Shown one piece after another: positions 1-15,913 of a stretch of DNA of 64,000 nucleotides (within the stretch, counting starts at the first letter, position 1; each line of letters opens with the position of its first letter). The notes beneath the pieces are model-generated. The model was not told where the DNA came from, did not search any database, and saw only the letters and a program-made list of their open reading frames with translations. Both the position numbers and the translations under genes were made by a program. This DNA comes from Botryotinia globosa (taxonomy: Eukaryota; Ascomycota; Leotiomycetes; Helotiales; Sclerotiniaceae), in NCBI GenBank assembly GCA_014898425.1, contig RCSZ01000014.1:1674001-1738000 (forward strand), read 5' to 3'.

Positions 1-74
1 GCTTTTTCCATATAAAAGATTTGAAATTCTAAAAATAATTAATATATAATACAAAGCTTCATCAATTTTCTATT

Positions 75-3000
75 TTCCAAATCGATACAACATTCCAAAA
101 TCAAGGTATCTTTGTATTTTCGACTTTATTATATAGAATTAACTCTCTATATTCTTTAAAAATCTTTTCATTTAATTTAATAATTATTTTTGTAATAATA
201 TTATTGAATAATAGGTTTATAATATTGGATTGTTTTTTATAATTATTAAACCCTAGATTTATATATTTATTAGATTTACAATTCCTATTCAATTTCAATC
301 AATTTTATATAATTAAAAAAAAAGAAATAAAAAAAATATTTAAATACTTTTCTTTTTCGAAATCAATTACTATAATCAAAATACTATTTCGAATATATCA
401 AATATTATCAAAAAGTAATTTGATATTTTTAAATATAACATAAAAAATAAATATATAATTATTATAATTTTATAATATTATTTAATACTTTTATAAAATT
501 CTATATAAATATATTTAATAAAACTTTTGCAAAAAATTTATTAATTTTATAATTAATTTTATAATTATTATTATATTTATTAATATTATTATTCTTTTTA
601 TATTTTTTAATATTTGTATTTAATTCTCTATTTATATTATATTTATTATTAGTTTTAAAACCTTTATAAAAGTAATCAAATCTAACAATATAAATAATAT
701 TAAAAACAATATATTTTTTAAATCTTGAAATATATAATTCGAAAAAACTTTCTATAACTTTATATTAAGAAATTTTTTTATTTCAAATTACATTTAATAT
801 TAGAATCAAAGATTATTTATTAAATACAAATCCTTAATTCTATTTAATTAATTTTTATTTTTATTTTTCAACAATATTTTATAGAAATTATTAAAAGTTT
901 CTTTTTAACTAATATCCTAATAATCTTGTTTATAATTATAAACTAAATTATTATTTCTATAATTAGCAATATTTATAATTTGTTTTATAATGAATATAAT
1001 TAATAAAAGATATTATAAATATTAAATATTATATCCCTAATTATTTCAGAAATCTAATATAATTATATAATTATAGAAATCCCTATTTTCTTTATAAATC
1101 TAAATAATAGAATAATTATAATAAACAAAGCCTTTGTTTTTAATAAAATCTTTATATGAATAAAAAAGTATTCAATTATTATCAAATCCTTTAATTATAA
1201 AATCAATAAATATTTCAATAAAATTATCTAAATTATTTCATTTATTAAAATAATCTATTCTTTCATTTTTTTCAATACTAATAATCTTTTTAAACTAATT
1301 AAAAAAAAGTATATTATAATTCAATATAATTTAGATTATTAAGAGTATTACTTCCTCTTTAAATATAATCAATTCTCTTTTTATATCTATTACAATTATT
1401 GAATAAATATATATAAAGAATTAATAAATACTAATTATATAATATTATTTAAATATACTAATTATTATAATTTATTTGAAATTAAATATAATAAATACTG
1501 TATTGTTTTTTAATATAAAAATAACATTATAATATTTTTTATTCAAAATAAATTTAAAACTTTTTGAAAAATAGAAAAGATTTAATACAAAATGATTAAT
1601 ATATTCATTAAAGTTTTCAAAATAAAAATATTCAATATTTCTATAATTGTAATTACAAAATCTATTAATAAATATAAGTATAATATTATTATTATTTAAT
1701 ACAAATAAACTGGATTTATTCTTATTATTAATTAAATTTTAGTTTAGAATTAAATATAAGCTTTTATAATTATAATTTTAATATTTATTCTTTTTTGAAT
1801 AAAGATTTTTAGATTATATTTAAAAACAAATAAAGAAAAGGATAAGGAAGTTTTTTATTATATATAAAGCTTTAATGAGTTTTATATATTCGATTTAAAA
1901 AAAATATTTCATTGATATTAATATAATATAATAGGTTTTATAATAGAATTCACAATTGATAAATCTAATAATACAATTTTCAGATTTATTAAATTAATAT
2001 TGATAAAAATATTTTTATATATATAATAATATTTGTAATCTTTAATATTCAATAAATCAATATTATATATATTCAAGAATTCTAAATGATTATTAATATA
2101 TAAATTCAAAACTATTTAAATTATAATTATTATATTTCAATAAACTTTTAAAATTTTGAGAACCCTAAAAAATTAAATTGTTTTTAGATTATAATATATA
2201 TATATAAAAATACTAATTAATATATATAATAATATTATTTTATATATAATAAAAACCTTTTCTAAATTAATATAAATAGAAATACTATATTCAATTTATA
2301 TTATTAATTGAATAATAATAAAATAATTAATTATATATTATATTTAATTTTATTATTTCGATATTTAATAAAAAATAATTTTAATATTTAATATTATATA
2401 TTTGAATTAGGAATATAATTCAAATATAAAAATTCGAATCTAGTATATTAATCTAGTAATAATGATATAGATTTTATTAATATTTCTAACAAATTTATAT
2501 ATAGAATTAATTATATTATTGATTTTATCTTTTTAAATATTCTTTTTATTAAAATTATTATTAGAAAAAATATATATAATAATTCGAATTACAAAATACA
2601 AATCATTATTATTTTAGAATAGAATATAATCTTATTAGAATAATATTATTATAAAATACTAAAAACAAAATTAAAATAATTCTTTGATTTAATATATATT
2701 AATATAATTTATTTTTCTAATCTTTTTTTTATATAAATAAAATTATAATTGAAATATATATAATAGATTTTATAATAATAATAAATATCACTATTTATAT
2801 AATTAATAAATTTAATAGAGAAAATAATAAAATTATATTATAATAAATCTTTGAATATAAAAAGGTATATTGAAATCATTTTTGTAAATATAATATTTTA
2901 AATAAGAATATTTTTTAAATAATTCGAATTTTTTATAAAGTAATTTAATAAATAAAATATAATTATTAGAAAAATATTATAAATAGAATTAAAGATAATT

Positions 3001-4592
3001 AAAAGCTTTATAAAGTTATTAATTAATATAAACTAAAGTTTAATTTGAAATTACTTTTATTATTTCTTAATTGAAATTTTATTAAAAATATTATAAAAAA
3101 GATTGAATATAATATTATTAAAATCTTTAATATTTTTTTAGATATTAATTATATTATAATATGAATATTTAAGATTTATTAATCAATAATTAATAGTATT
3201 TTATATAAATTTTATAATCGATATTTAATATTTAATTTCATTTTATAAATCTGGAAGTTTGTTGAAATAATTATATTATTTAAAATTAATAAAAAGAATA
3301 GATTCTTTATTTATTTCTAATAATCAATTATATTTATTTTTTGTATTTCAAAAGATTTAAAAAGAATTATAATTTGCTGTTTGATATAGATTATATTGAT
3401 TAATAATATTTTTAATTTATAATATAAAAAAGTTTTTTTTAAAAGAGTTATTATAAATTTGATTATTTATTTTATATATAATATAGAAGCTATCTTTTCC
3501 TAAGAATTAAAAGTTATTATAATTATTATAAATATTCAAAACATTTTTGATATATTTCTAAAACAAAAACTATTGAAAAAAATAATTAAATAAAATTAAT
3601 CCTTAATTTTTCTAAAACTAATTGATTCTTTTCTTATTAATTGATATATTTGAATTTATTTAAAAACCTCAATTATATTTAATTATAAAATTATATATAG
3701 AATATTACAAAACTTTCTTTTCTTTTCAATTCTATATATATTATATTTAATTAAATTTATATTATAAAATACAAAATTATATTTCAAATATATTAACGAT
3801 TTTTGTTTATATTAAACCTTTCAATTTCTAAATATTAATATTTTCATTTTAATAAATAATATAAAGAAAATCTTTAAATATAATAATAATAATAAGATTA
3901 TTTTTATTTTCAAAAAACTCAAAATAATTTATTTTATTAAAAAAAAAAAATTTATATTTTTCTTTATATTATTAATAAAGAGTTTATTATTATATTAATT
4001 ATTATAATTGAAAATAAAGTATAATTTGTTTTAAAATAACTTAAAATTTGATTCAATAAAAAAATCTTTTTTAAAAAATATATAATTATAAAAACTATTA
4101 ATACTTAAATAATAATATATTATATTTATAATTTTACAAAAATAATTAATAATTTTCTAATTTCAATTCTATATAAAATTATTATTATCTATATTATCCT
4201 TTTTTTTATATATAAAATCAAAATATAATTTAATAATAAAATAAAATTATTTTATATTTAATATATTATTTACAATTTTATTTTTTTCTTTCAAATAAAT
4301 TAATATATTGATTTATTGAAATAAATATTTGCTTTAATATTTAAAAATATATTTCCAATTTAGAAAATTATTTCAATAATTAATTTCTTTAGAAATACAA
4401 ATATTCTATTTACTAATATAATATTGAATGAAATTAAATTTCGTTTTATTATATATATTTAATTAATGAATATTTTTCATTTTATAATCTATTGGATTAT
4501 ATTTCTATTTATTATTAGAAATAGAGATACTAATTAATAATAGAAATCTAAAATTAAAATTCAATATTTAAAAACAATTCTTTTTAATATTA
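75..4592 (+). mobile_element. LINE-like element P, outer copy, 5' part
   Basis: This segment aligns along its whole length with 4,911-9,585 and, in reverse, with about 31,400-35,998, the differences being mostly transitions. It stops abruptly at 4,592 where element YX begins, and the missing last 1.4 kb is found beyond YX at 11,952-13,377, so the two pieces form one interrupted copy. The 11-mer AATTTTCTATT stands at 64-74 and again at 13,378-13,388, as expected for a target-site duplication. No reverse transcriptase motif could be read because of mutation. The LINE assignment rests on variable-length duplications and the ACT-rich tail, not on protein evidence. Confidence 0.72.
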
Positions 4593-4897
4593 TATCCCTA
4601 ACATATAGGATTTAAAATACAGTTTATAATTAACAACTAATTGGTCAAGAAAAAGTATAGATACCCTATATAACAAACATCAAAAGTTAGGAAATAAATC
4701 GAAATAGGTTTTAATAGATATAATAGCTACAAACAATATATGAAATATATTTAATTAATATCTTTATATTCTTTGAATTAATAGTTTTCGAATAATATTA
4801 TTTTTATATCAAACAGAAGAGTTGTTATTAATATATTAATTGTTTAATTGATTTTGTAGTAAAAAGTTCGATGAAAAGTCATTAATATATTTCTGAT
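4593..4897 (+). mobile_element. Element YX, left part (Y)
   Basis: About 300 bp that match, in reverse complement, 37,735-38,035 and, directly, 42,905-43,220. A readable shared block is the CCCTAA..ATAGGATTTAAA start followed by AACTAATTGGTCAAGAAAAAG. In the inverted copy Y runs straight into X, whereas here a complete P element (4,898-10,992) separates them. The element inserted into the outer P copy, whose two halves flank it. Its class is unknown: no coding frame, and a solo LTR is possible but unproven. Confidence 0.7.
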
Positions 4898-7800
4898 ATA
4901 GTTGCTCAGATCGATACAACATTCCAAAATCGAGGTATTTTTGTATTTCCGATTTTATTATACAGGATTAATTTTTTATATTTTTTATAAACTTTTTTAT
5001 TTAATTTAATAATTGTTTTTATAGTAATATCATTGAATAATGGATTTATAATATTGGATTATTTTTTATAATTACTAAATTTTAGATTTATATATTCATT
5101 AAATCTATAATCTTTATTTAATCTCAATTAATTTTATATAGTTAAAAGAAAAAGAAGTAGAATGAATATTCAAATATCTTTTTCTTTCAAAACCAATTAT
5201 TATAATCAAAATATTATTTCGAATATATCAAATACTATTAAAAAGCAATTTAATATTTTTGAATGTAATATAAAAAGCAAATATATAATTATTACAAACC
5301 TTATAATATTATTCAATATCTTTGTAATATTTTATATAAATATGTTTAATATAATTTTTATAAAAGAATTCATTGATTTTATAATTAATTTTGTAATTAT
5401 TATTATCTTTATTAATATTATCACTTTCTTCATATCTTTCGATATTCATACTCAATCCTTTACCTACATTGTATCTATTATTAGTTTTAAGATTTTTATA
5501 GAAGCGATTAAATCCGATAATACAAATAACACTAAAAACAATACATTTTTCAAATCTAGAAATATATAATCTAAGAAAACCTTTTATAATTCTATATTAA
5601 AAAGAAATTCTATCTCAAATTATATTTAACATTAGGATTAAAGATTATTTATTAAATATAAGTCTTTAATTCTATTTGATTGATTCCCTTTCTTTATTTT
5701 TTAATAATATTTTATGGGAATTATTGAAGATCTTTTTTTAATTAACATTCTAATAATTTTATTTATAATTATAAATTAAACTATTATCTCTACAATTAGT
5801 AATATTTGCAATTTATTTTATAACAAATATAATTAACAAAAAATATTATAAATACTAAATATTATATTTCTAATTATTCCAAAGATTTAATATAATTATA
5901 CAATCACAAAAATCCCTATTTCCTTTATAAACCTAAATAATAAAGTAATTATAATAAATAAAATCTTTATTTTTAATAAAGTTTTTATATAAATAAAAAA
6001 ACATTTAGTTGTTATTAAATCCTTTAATTATAAAATTAATAAATATTTTAATAAAATTATTTAAATTATTTTATTTATTAAAATAATCTATTCTTTTACT
6101 TTTTTTAATATTAGTAATTCTTTTAAATTAATTGAAAAGAAATATATTATAATTTAATATAATTTAAATTATCAAGAATACTACTTTTCCTTCAAATATA
6201 ATCAATTCTTTTTCTACACCCATTACAACCATTAAATAAATACATATAAAGAATTAGTAAATACTAATTATACAATATTATTTAAATATATCAATTATTA
6301 TAATCTATTCAAAATTAAATATAATAAATATCTTATTACCCCTTAATATAAAAACAATATTATAATACTCCCTATCAAAAACAAGTTTAAAACTATTTGG
6401 AAAATAAAAAAGATTTAATATAAAATAGTTAATATATCTATTGAATTTTTTAAAATAGAAATACTTGATATTCCTATAATTATAATTGTAAAGCTTATTA
6501 ATAAATATAAGTATAATATTATTATTATCTAATACAAATAAATTAAATCTATTTCTATTATTAATCAAACTCTAATTTAAAACTAAATATAAACTTTTAT
6601 AATTATAATCTAAATACAAACTTTTATAATTATAATTCAAATATTTATTTTTTTCTAAAAAAAATCTTTAGATTATATTTGAAAACAAATAAAGAAAAGA
6701 ATAAGAATACCTTTTGTTATATATAAAACTCTAATAAATTTCGTATATTTGATTTCAAAAAAATATTTTATTAATATTAATATAATACAATAAATTTTAT
6801 AATAGAATCTATAATTAATAAATTTAATAATATAATTTATAAATTTATTAGATTAATATTAATAAAAGTATTTTTATATATATAATAATTCTTATAATCT
6901 TTAATATTTAATAAATTGATATTATATATATTCAAGAATTTTGAATAATTATTAATATATAGATTCAAAACTATTCAAATTATAACTATTATATTTCAAT
7001 AAACTTTTGGGATTTTGAAAACCTTAAAGAATTAAATTATTTTTAGATTATAATATATATATATAAAAATATTAGTTTATATATATAATAATATTATTTT
7101 ATATATAATGAAAATCTTTTTTAAATTGATATAAATAGAAATATTATATTCAATTTATATTATTAATTAAATAATAATAAAATAATTGATTATATATTAT
7201 ATTTAATTTTATTATTTTAATATTTAATAAAAGGCGATTTCAATATTTAATATTATATATTTAAATTAGGGGTATAATTTAAATATAAAGATTTAGATTT
7301 AATATATTAATTTAATAATAATAATATAGATTTTAATAATATTCTTAATAAATTTATATATAAAATTAGTTATATTATTAATCTCATTTTTTCAAATATT
7401 CTTTTTATTAGAATTATTATTAGGGAAAATATATATAATAACTTAAATTATAAAATATAATTATTATTATTTTAGGATAGAGTATAATTCTATTAAAATA
7501 ATATTATTATAGAATTTTAAAAATAAAATTAGAAAAACTTTTTAATCTAATATATATCGGTATAGCTTATTTTTCTAATCTTCTTTCTTTTACAAATAAA
7601 ATTACAATCAAAATATATATAATAGATTTTATAACAATAATAGATATTACTATCTATATAATTGATAAATTTAATAAAGAAAATAATAAAACTATATTAT
7701 AATAAATTTCTGAATATAAAAAGATATATTGGGTTTATTTTTGTAAATATAATATCTTAGATAAGAATATTCTTTAAATAATTCAAATCTTTTATAAAAT

Positions 7801-10800
7801 AATTTGATAAATAAAATACAATTATTAAAAAAATATTATAAACAAAATTAAAAATAATAAGAAGTTTTATAAGATTATTAATTAATATAAATTAGAATTT
7901 AATCTGAAATCGTTTTCATTGTTTATTGATAGAAACCTTATTGAAAATATTATGAAAAAAGCTGAGGTTTTATATAAAAAGATTTTCGATTATTTTAATA
8001 TTTTTAATAATCTTGAATATAATCTTTTTAAAAATTGAAATAGATTAGGTATTTTAAAATAATTTCAATTTATTTTAATAAAGGAGATTGAATATAATAT
8101 TATTAAGATTTTTAATATCTCTTTAGATATTAATTATATTATAATGTGAATATTTAAGGTCTATTAGTTAATAGTTAATAATATTTTATATAAGTTTTAT
8201 AATTAATATTTAATATTTAGTTTTATTTTGTAAATTTAAAAGTTTATTGAAATAATTATATTATTCAAGATTAATAAAAAGAATAGATTCTTTATTTGTT
8301 TTTAATAATCAATTATATTTATTTTTTATATTTTAAAAAGTCTAAGAAGAATTATAATTTATTATTTGATATAAATTATATTAATTAATAATATTCTTAA
8401 TTTATAGTATAAAAAAGTTTTCTTTAAAAGAATTATTATAAATCTAATTATCTATTTTATATATAATATAAAAACTATTTTTTCTTAAAAATTAAAAATT
8501 ATTATAATTATTATAAATATCCAAAATGTTTTTAATATATTTCTAAAATAAAGATTCTTAAAAAGAATAATTAGATAAAGTTAGTTTTTAATTTTTTTAA
8601 AATTAATTGATTTTTTTTTATTAATTAATATATTCAAATCTATTTAGAAAATTCGATTATATTTAATTATAAAGTTATATATAAAACATTATAAAACTTT
8701 TTTTTCTTTTTAATTTTATATATATTATATCTAATTGAATTTATATTATAGAATATAAAATTATATTTCGAATATATTGATAATCTTTATTTGTATTAAA
8801 CTTTTTAATTTTTGAATATTAATATTTATATTCTGATAAATAATATAAAGAAAATCCTTGAATAAAGTGATAATAATAAAATTATTTTTATTTTTAAGAA
8901 ATTTGAAATAATTTATTTTATTAAAAAAAAAGAGAATTATATTTCTTGTTATATTATTAATAAAAAGCTTATTATTATATTAATTATTATAATCAAAAAT
9001 AAAGTATAATTTATTTTAAAATAATTTGGAATTTGATTTGATAAGAAATTCTTTTTTAAAAAATATATAATTATAAAAATTATTAAAACTCAAATAATAA
9101 TATATTATATTTATAATTTTATAAAAACAATTAATAGTTTTTTAATTTCAATTTTATATAAAACTATTATTATCTATATTATTCTTTTTTTATATATAAA
9201 ATTAAAATATGATTTAATAATAAAATAAAATCATTTTATATTTAATATATTATTTATAATCTTATCATTTTTTTCCAAATAAATTAATATATCAATCTAT
9301 TAAAATAAATATTCATTTTAATATTTAGAAATATATTTTTAATCTAGAAAATTATTTTAATAATTATTCTTTTTAAAAATAGAAATATTCTATTTATTAA
9401 TATAATATTAAATAAAACTAAGTTTTATTGCATTATATATATTCAATCAATAAATATCTTCTATTTTATAATTTATTAAATTATATTTCTATTTATTATT
9501 AAAAATAAAAATATTAATTAATAATAAAAATCTAAAATCAAAATTCAATATTTAAAAATAATTCTTTTTAATATTATATATTTCATATTACAATCCCTAT
9601 ATTTTTTTCTAAAATATTAAATAGATTTAATAAAAAATATTAATAAGGAAATAATAATTATTAGTTTTAAAAAATAATGATTTTATTTCTTTTTTAATAA
9701 AATCTTAATATTTTTAAATAATTCTAAACAAATTATTAATAAAAAAAGATTTATTAAATATAAATATATAATATATTAAAATAAAAAGCAAATCGTTATT
9801 GATTTAAATTCAATTAATAATATTTTATATATTTTTGATTTAAAGGTAATTAAAGTTTATATAAATCTCAAATATATTTTAAGAATTCTTTTATTTAATA
9901 GATAGTATTTATAACTTTATATTAATAATATTTCAATAATTTAATATTCATATAGCAATATATTCAATTCCTTTTAATAAACCTTTTATATTTATTAAAA
10001 TATTATACAAATCTTTAATATTAGAATTTATTAATTCTCTGGATATATAGATATTGAAAGAAATAAGATTATTAATAAATGTGTTAATCTTAAGATTTAT
10101 AAATTTATTCGAGATTTAGAATCTATTTTAATATTTATTATTAATAAAATAAGAATTATTATTAAAAAGCTTTATAACTAAATAAAGTAGTTTTAATAAA
10201 AAAAATAATAATCTATTTTTTCAAATATCTATAATAAATAAAACCTTGCTTATACAATTAAACTTCCTTTGGAATTAAATCTATTAAGAAAAATATTATA
10301 TTATATCCTAATTATATATATAGAATATAGAGATTTTATATAATATTATAAAAAGTTTTAATATCAAAATATTAACTTGAAATACTCCTATAATTATCAA
10401 AAGATTTCTAAATATTTGATATTATATTATAAATCGTTAATTCAATTTAGGAAATAATTTAAATAATTATTTTTATTCTTATTTTTATCAATAATAAAAG
10501 ATCTTAATTATTTTTTGTTTTTAATATTACAATTATTAATATTAATCGAATTCTTTAGAATTACCCAGTTTTATACTAACATTTACCTCCACTAAAAATA
10601 TCCGATCATCTTTTTTCTTTTTCTTTTTTTCTTTTTCTTTTTTTTTAATTAAATCCTACTTTTCCTTTATTTAATTTAAAACAGTAATTAAAAGATGTAA
10701 TAAAAATATTGTTTAATATTTATACATTTTGTAAATATATATTTTTATAACCCACATTCATTTATTCCTAAAGAATTACATTTAGTTTTCCAAAATCCTG

Positions 10801-10992
10801 AAAATACTACTAATCTCACTTCAATTAATAGAAAAAGAATTATTCAAATAGACTCTAACTCTTATATATATGAATTGTTTTCTAAAATATTAAATAAATT
10901 CATACCTTAATATATCCCTATATCTCTTGAAAGATTCCCAGGGTTGGCTTTAAGCCGGCTCGATGGATATTAATAAATATTACTACTACTAC
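4898..10992 (+). mobile_element. LINE-like element P, complete copy nested in YX
   Basis: A 6.1-kb copy flanked by the identical 15-mer TAATATATTTCTGAT at 4,883-4,897 and 10,993-11,007. The unoccupied version of this site is visible in the inverted YX copy near 37,735, where Y continues directly into X. The 3' end carries an ACT/TAC microsatellite tail (10,980-10,992), and the 5' ends of the three copies differ by some tens of bases. Both traits, with 11-15 bp duplications, fit target-primed retrotransposition. A plus-strand frame at 5,162-5,569 (135 codons, Ser/Thr/Asn-rich beneath the decay) could be a relic of ORF1. No RT, endonuclease or zinc knuckle could be confirmed. Confidence 0.75.
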
Positions 10993-11951
<959 letters not shown>

Positions 11952-13377
11952 ATTTTATATTATAGTCTTTATATTTCTTTTTAGAATATTAAATAAACCT
12001 AATAAAAGATATTAATAAGGAAATAATAGTTATTAATTTCAAAGAGTAATAATTTTATTTCTTTTTTAATAAAATCTCAATCTTCTTAAATAACTTTAAA
12101 TAAATCATTAATAAAAAAAAACTTGTTAGATATAGATATATAATATATTAAAATAAAGAGCAAATTATTATTAACTTAGGTTTGATCAATAATACCTTGT
12201 ATATTTTCGATTTAGAAGTAATCAGAGCTTATATAAGCTTCAAATATACTTTAAAAACCTTTTTATTTAATAAATAATATTTATAATTTTATATTAATAA
12301 TATCTTAATAATCTAGTATCTATATAACAATATATTCGATTTCTTTTAATAGGTTTTCTATATTTATTAAAATATTATATAAATCTTTAATATTAGGGTT
12401 TATTAATCCCCTGGATATATAAATATTAAAAAAAACAAAACCACTAATAAGTTTATTAATCTTAAGGTTTATAAACCCATTTGGGATTTAAAATCCATTT
12501 CAATATTTATTATTAATAAAATAGAGATTATTATTAAAAAGCTTTATAATTAAATAAAACAATCTTAATACAAAAAATAATAATCTATTTTTTCAGATAT
12601 TTACAATAAATAAAATCTTATTTATATAATTAAACTTTCTTTGAAATTGAATTTATTAAAAAAGATATTATATTATATTCTAATTATATATATAGAATAT
12701 AGAGATTTCGTATAATATTATAAAAAATTCCAATATTACAATATTAATTTGAAATACTTTTATAATTATCAAAAAAAATTTAAATATCTAATATTATATT
12801 ATAAATCGCTAACTTAATTTAAAAAATAATCTAAATAATTACTTTTACTTTTATTCTTATTAATAATAAAAGACTTTAATTACCTTTTATTTTTAATATT
12901 ATAATTATTAATATTAATCAAATTCTTTAAAATCATTTAATTTTATATTAATATTTGCTTTTATTAAAAATATCCAATTATCTCTTTGCCTTTTTCTCTT
13001 TTTCTCTTTTTTTCTTTTTAATTAGATTCTATTTTTCTTTTATTTAATTTAAATAATAATTAAAAGATATAATAAAAGTATCTTCTAATATCTATACATT
13101 CTATAAATATATACCCTTATAACCCACATTTATTTATTCCTAAAAAATTATATCTAATTTTTTAAAATTCTAAAAATATTATTAGCTTTATTTCAATTAA
13201 TAAAAAAAGAATTATTCAAATGAATTCTAATCCTTATATATATAAATTGTTTTCTAAAACATTAAATAAATTTATAACTTAATATATCTCTATATTCCTT
13301 AGAAGATTCCTAAGGTTAGTTTTAAGCCAGCTCAATGAATGTTAATAAATACTACTACTATTACTATTATTACTATT
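11952..13377 (+). mobile_element. LINE-like element P, outer copy, 3' part
   Basis: This 1.43-kb piece matches the last part of the complete copy (9,585-10,990) and, in reverse, about 30,003-31,400. It begins exactly where the outer copy was broken by YX and ends in a TACTACTACTATTACTATT tail, followed by the 11-bp duplication AATTTTCTATT (13,378-13,388) also found at 64-74. Together with 75-4,592 it gives about 5.9 kb, close to the 6.1-kb complete copy. It is therefore not an independent 5'-truncated insertion. Confidence 0.72.
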
Positions 13378-13388
13378 AATTTTCTATT

Positions 13389-14917
13389 AATTTCTCGAAA
13401 TTTGAAAAGAACCTTCAAAATCTAAAGGAATCCAGAAAATCTGGGAAATCCGAAAAATAATGGAAGTATTAAAATCTTAAAAATCTATTTTTTTAATAAA
13501 TGAATTAAATATTTTATTAATATTTTACAAACATTATTCAAAATAAAATATACCTTTTAAGAAAAGATTTTTCTTAATATTCTTTCTCTTTCTTTTTTTT
13601 AATTATTTGTTTTTTGAAAAGTCATTAATATTATATTGTAAAAATGTTCTAAAAATATTTTATAGATATTCCAAAACAATTGAACTATAAAAATATTTTC
13701 ATTTCTTAGTTTTCTTTTAATTCAATTTATTGAAATAAAGATTTTCTCAATCTAAATGATACCAATTATATACCAATAATATATTATAAATATATTATAC
13801 CTTAATGGCACAAGCAGGGATATAAAACGGTGGAAGTACGCTGTTAGTACTAACAGAGTGGTATTTCTATAGTTCCTATACCCTTGTACGATGCTAGTAC
13901 CGTACCGAATCAGAGATTTAGTGAAAAAAGCTTTTAATAAAATAATACCGAAATTGATATTTAAATTATTATATAATATAACAATATTTTTGAAAATGAA
14001 ATATAATTATTATATGATAAATTTTATAAAATTAACATAAAAATTAAGAAACTAAATTTTATTTAATAATAGTTTCAGACCCTTGTAACTCGATATATAA
14101 TATTATTTTAGTAATTGATATCTATATTTTAAAATCTTTGAATATTATGAATTCTTTATTTATAAGATTCTATTTATATAATACTTTTAAATTTATGAAA
14201 TATATTATATTTCAAATAGAACCTTAATATAATATATAATAATATAATCTAGTAATCAGTCACCAATTAAAATTTATTAGAATTTTTAAATAGAATTTTT
14301 TCTATATAATTATAATAATCTTTATGCCTAAATTCATTTTAAAATATCATTAATCTAGAGATTTTAATTCTACAATTTTTTTTTAGATTTATAATATAAG
14401 CCTTATAAGGATTAACTATAATGCTTATAGGGATTAGCTGTAAAGATTTGGGCCTATAATTTTAATACTTATAGAGACTAATTATAAAGATTAATTAGTT
14501 ATACTTTGATAATACTTTTAATATATTAAAAATATATATATTGTATCTAATTAGGAGTATAATTTAAACATTATATCCCGATTAAGTATTATACAGTATG
14601 AAGTACTATAAGAATATTATATAGAATTCCCACTTGTATCATTAAAGTATACTATATATATAATAATAAGCTATTAGAACTAATCTCTAATACTACTACC
14701 TACATCTTTTGAATAAATCTATCAGGACTTAATAATAGGTAATATTTTAGAAAGAATTCAATAGTCTTAATAAAAGATTATATAAAAATGTATACTAAGT
14801 TCTATTTAAAGCTAATTTTATACCGCAATTTATTTTAAATATATCTAATTATTTAGAATGTTGTTTTCCAAAACTTTAATATTATAATTTTATCAATATT
14901 CTTCTTTATAATATTAT
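13389..14917. other. Unassigned AT-rich segment with a GC islet
   Basis: No gene or element is recognised. At 13,805-13,925 lies an islet with much higher GC than its surroundings; it contains the perfect 16-bp palindrome CTGTTAGTACTAACAG at 13,841-13,856, whose TGTTAG..CTAACA ends resemble LTR termini. A block at 14,661-14,692 (TAATAATAAGCTATTAGAAC and onward) recurs almost unchanged at 40,370-40,403, so part of this stretch belongs to a further repeat family. Confidence 0.5.
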
Positions 14918-15132
14918 TGTTGGTTTGAGAAGGATATAGAAGATATAGTACTCATATATTAGTAGATTCTATAAATCTAATTATATTCTATCTGAAAAAT
15001 TAATCAAATAAAAGAATAATAGGTTTTATATAAATCTTATTAAAAAATTAATTTTTTATATTCATTTAATCCTTTTGATATTATTATTTTTATATTGAAA
15101 TTATTCTTTTGAAAAAAATCTTTTTATTTATA
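14918..15132 (-). repeat. LTR of the outer copia element (downstream LTR)
   Basis: About 215 bp matching the reverse complement of the LTR at 17,688-17,919. The recognisable block is TTGGTTTGAGAAGGATATAG, the counterpart of CGAACCAA-type sequence at the end of the plus-strand LTR. The boundary inside the element is approximate. Confidence 0.72.
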
Positions 15133-15758
15133 TATTTAGGACTCTCTTTTATAATTTCAATATATGAATTTTCTATTAATAGAGTTAATTTCTTTCTTAA
15201 ACCTTTATTATTTATTTTATTATTTTGATATCAGTTTTATTTATATTAATTAGATTAATAAAAGTTTGATATAGTTTTCTTTTTATTATTATATCAATTA
15301 GATTGATTAGATTATTAATTTATATAATTGCAGTAATCTTTTTTCTTTTATAAAATTGATATAATACTACAATATCAATTATTAATTTCTTTTTATTAAT
15401 TGTATCCAATTTAATATATAAATTATATACCAATTCTAAATTAGTAAATAAAATTAATAAAATCTTTTTTGGAAGAATAATATTCATTATAAAAATAATT
15501 ATTATTTTGATATCAAATTTCTAGATTAACTTATATAATTTTAAAATTCAAATATTATATATGACTTTTTTTTATTTGATAGATATTAATGAATAATATT
15601 AAGATTATTATATTTATTTATTATAATAATTATATAATCTATTTTGGATAAGTAGTTTTTATTGTTTGTAAAAGAGATATTGGTCAAGATAATAATTTTA
15701 AATGAATTTAGATTAAGTGATATATAGTTAAATCTTTTAATAAAACTTTCTTTTCATT

Positions 15759-15913
15759 ATTTGATATATTTATTTGATATATTTATTTGATATATTTATT
15801 TGATATATTTATTTGATATATTTATTTGATATATTTATTTGATATATTTATTTGATATATTTATTTGATATATTTATTTGATATATTTATTTGATATATT
15901 TATTTGATATATA
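15759..15913. repeat. 13-bp minisatellite
   Basis: Roughly eleven to twelve near-perfect tandem units of TTTGATATATTTA within the outer copia element. I saw no matching array at the corresponding place of the nested element, so it probably expanded after insertion. Confidence 0.95.

Noticed and set aside
6305..6568. Minus-strand 87-codon frame kept in two P copies (also 34,355-34,618) as a conserved gene
   Set aside because: It runs against the inferred direction of the element, shows no known domain, and survival of a stop-free antisense frame through C-to-T/G-to-A decay does not need selection.
11952..13377. Independent 5'-truncated P insertion
   Set aside because: Its start coincides with the breakpoint of the outer copy at 4,592 and its 3' flank carries the same 11-mer as the 5' flank of that copy, so it is the second half of one insertion.
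15759..15913. CRISPR-like array
   Set aside because: Units are 13 bp and directly adjacent with no spacers; this is a minisatellite in a eukaryotic genome.
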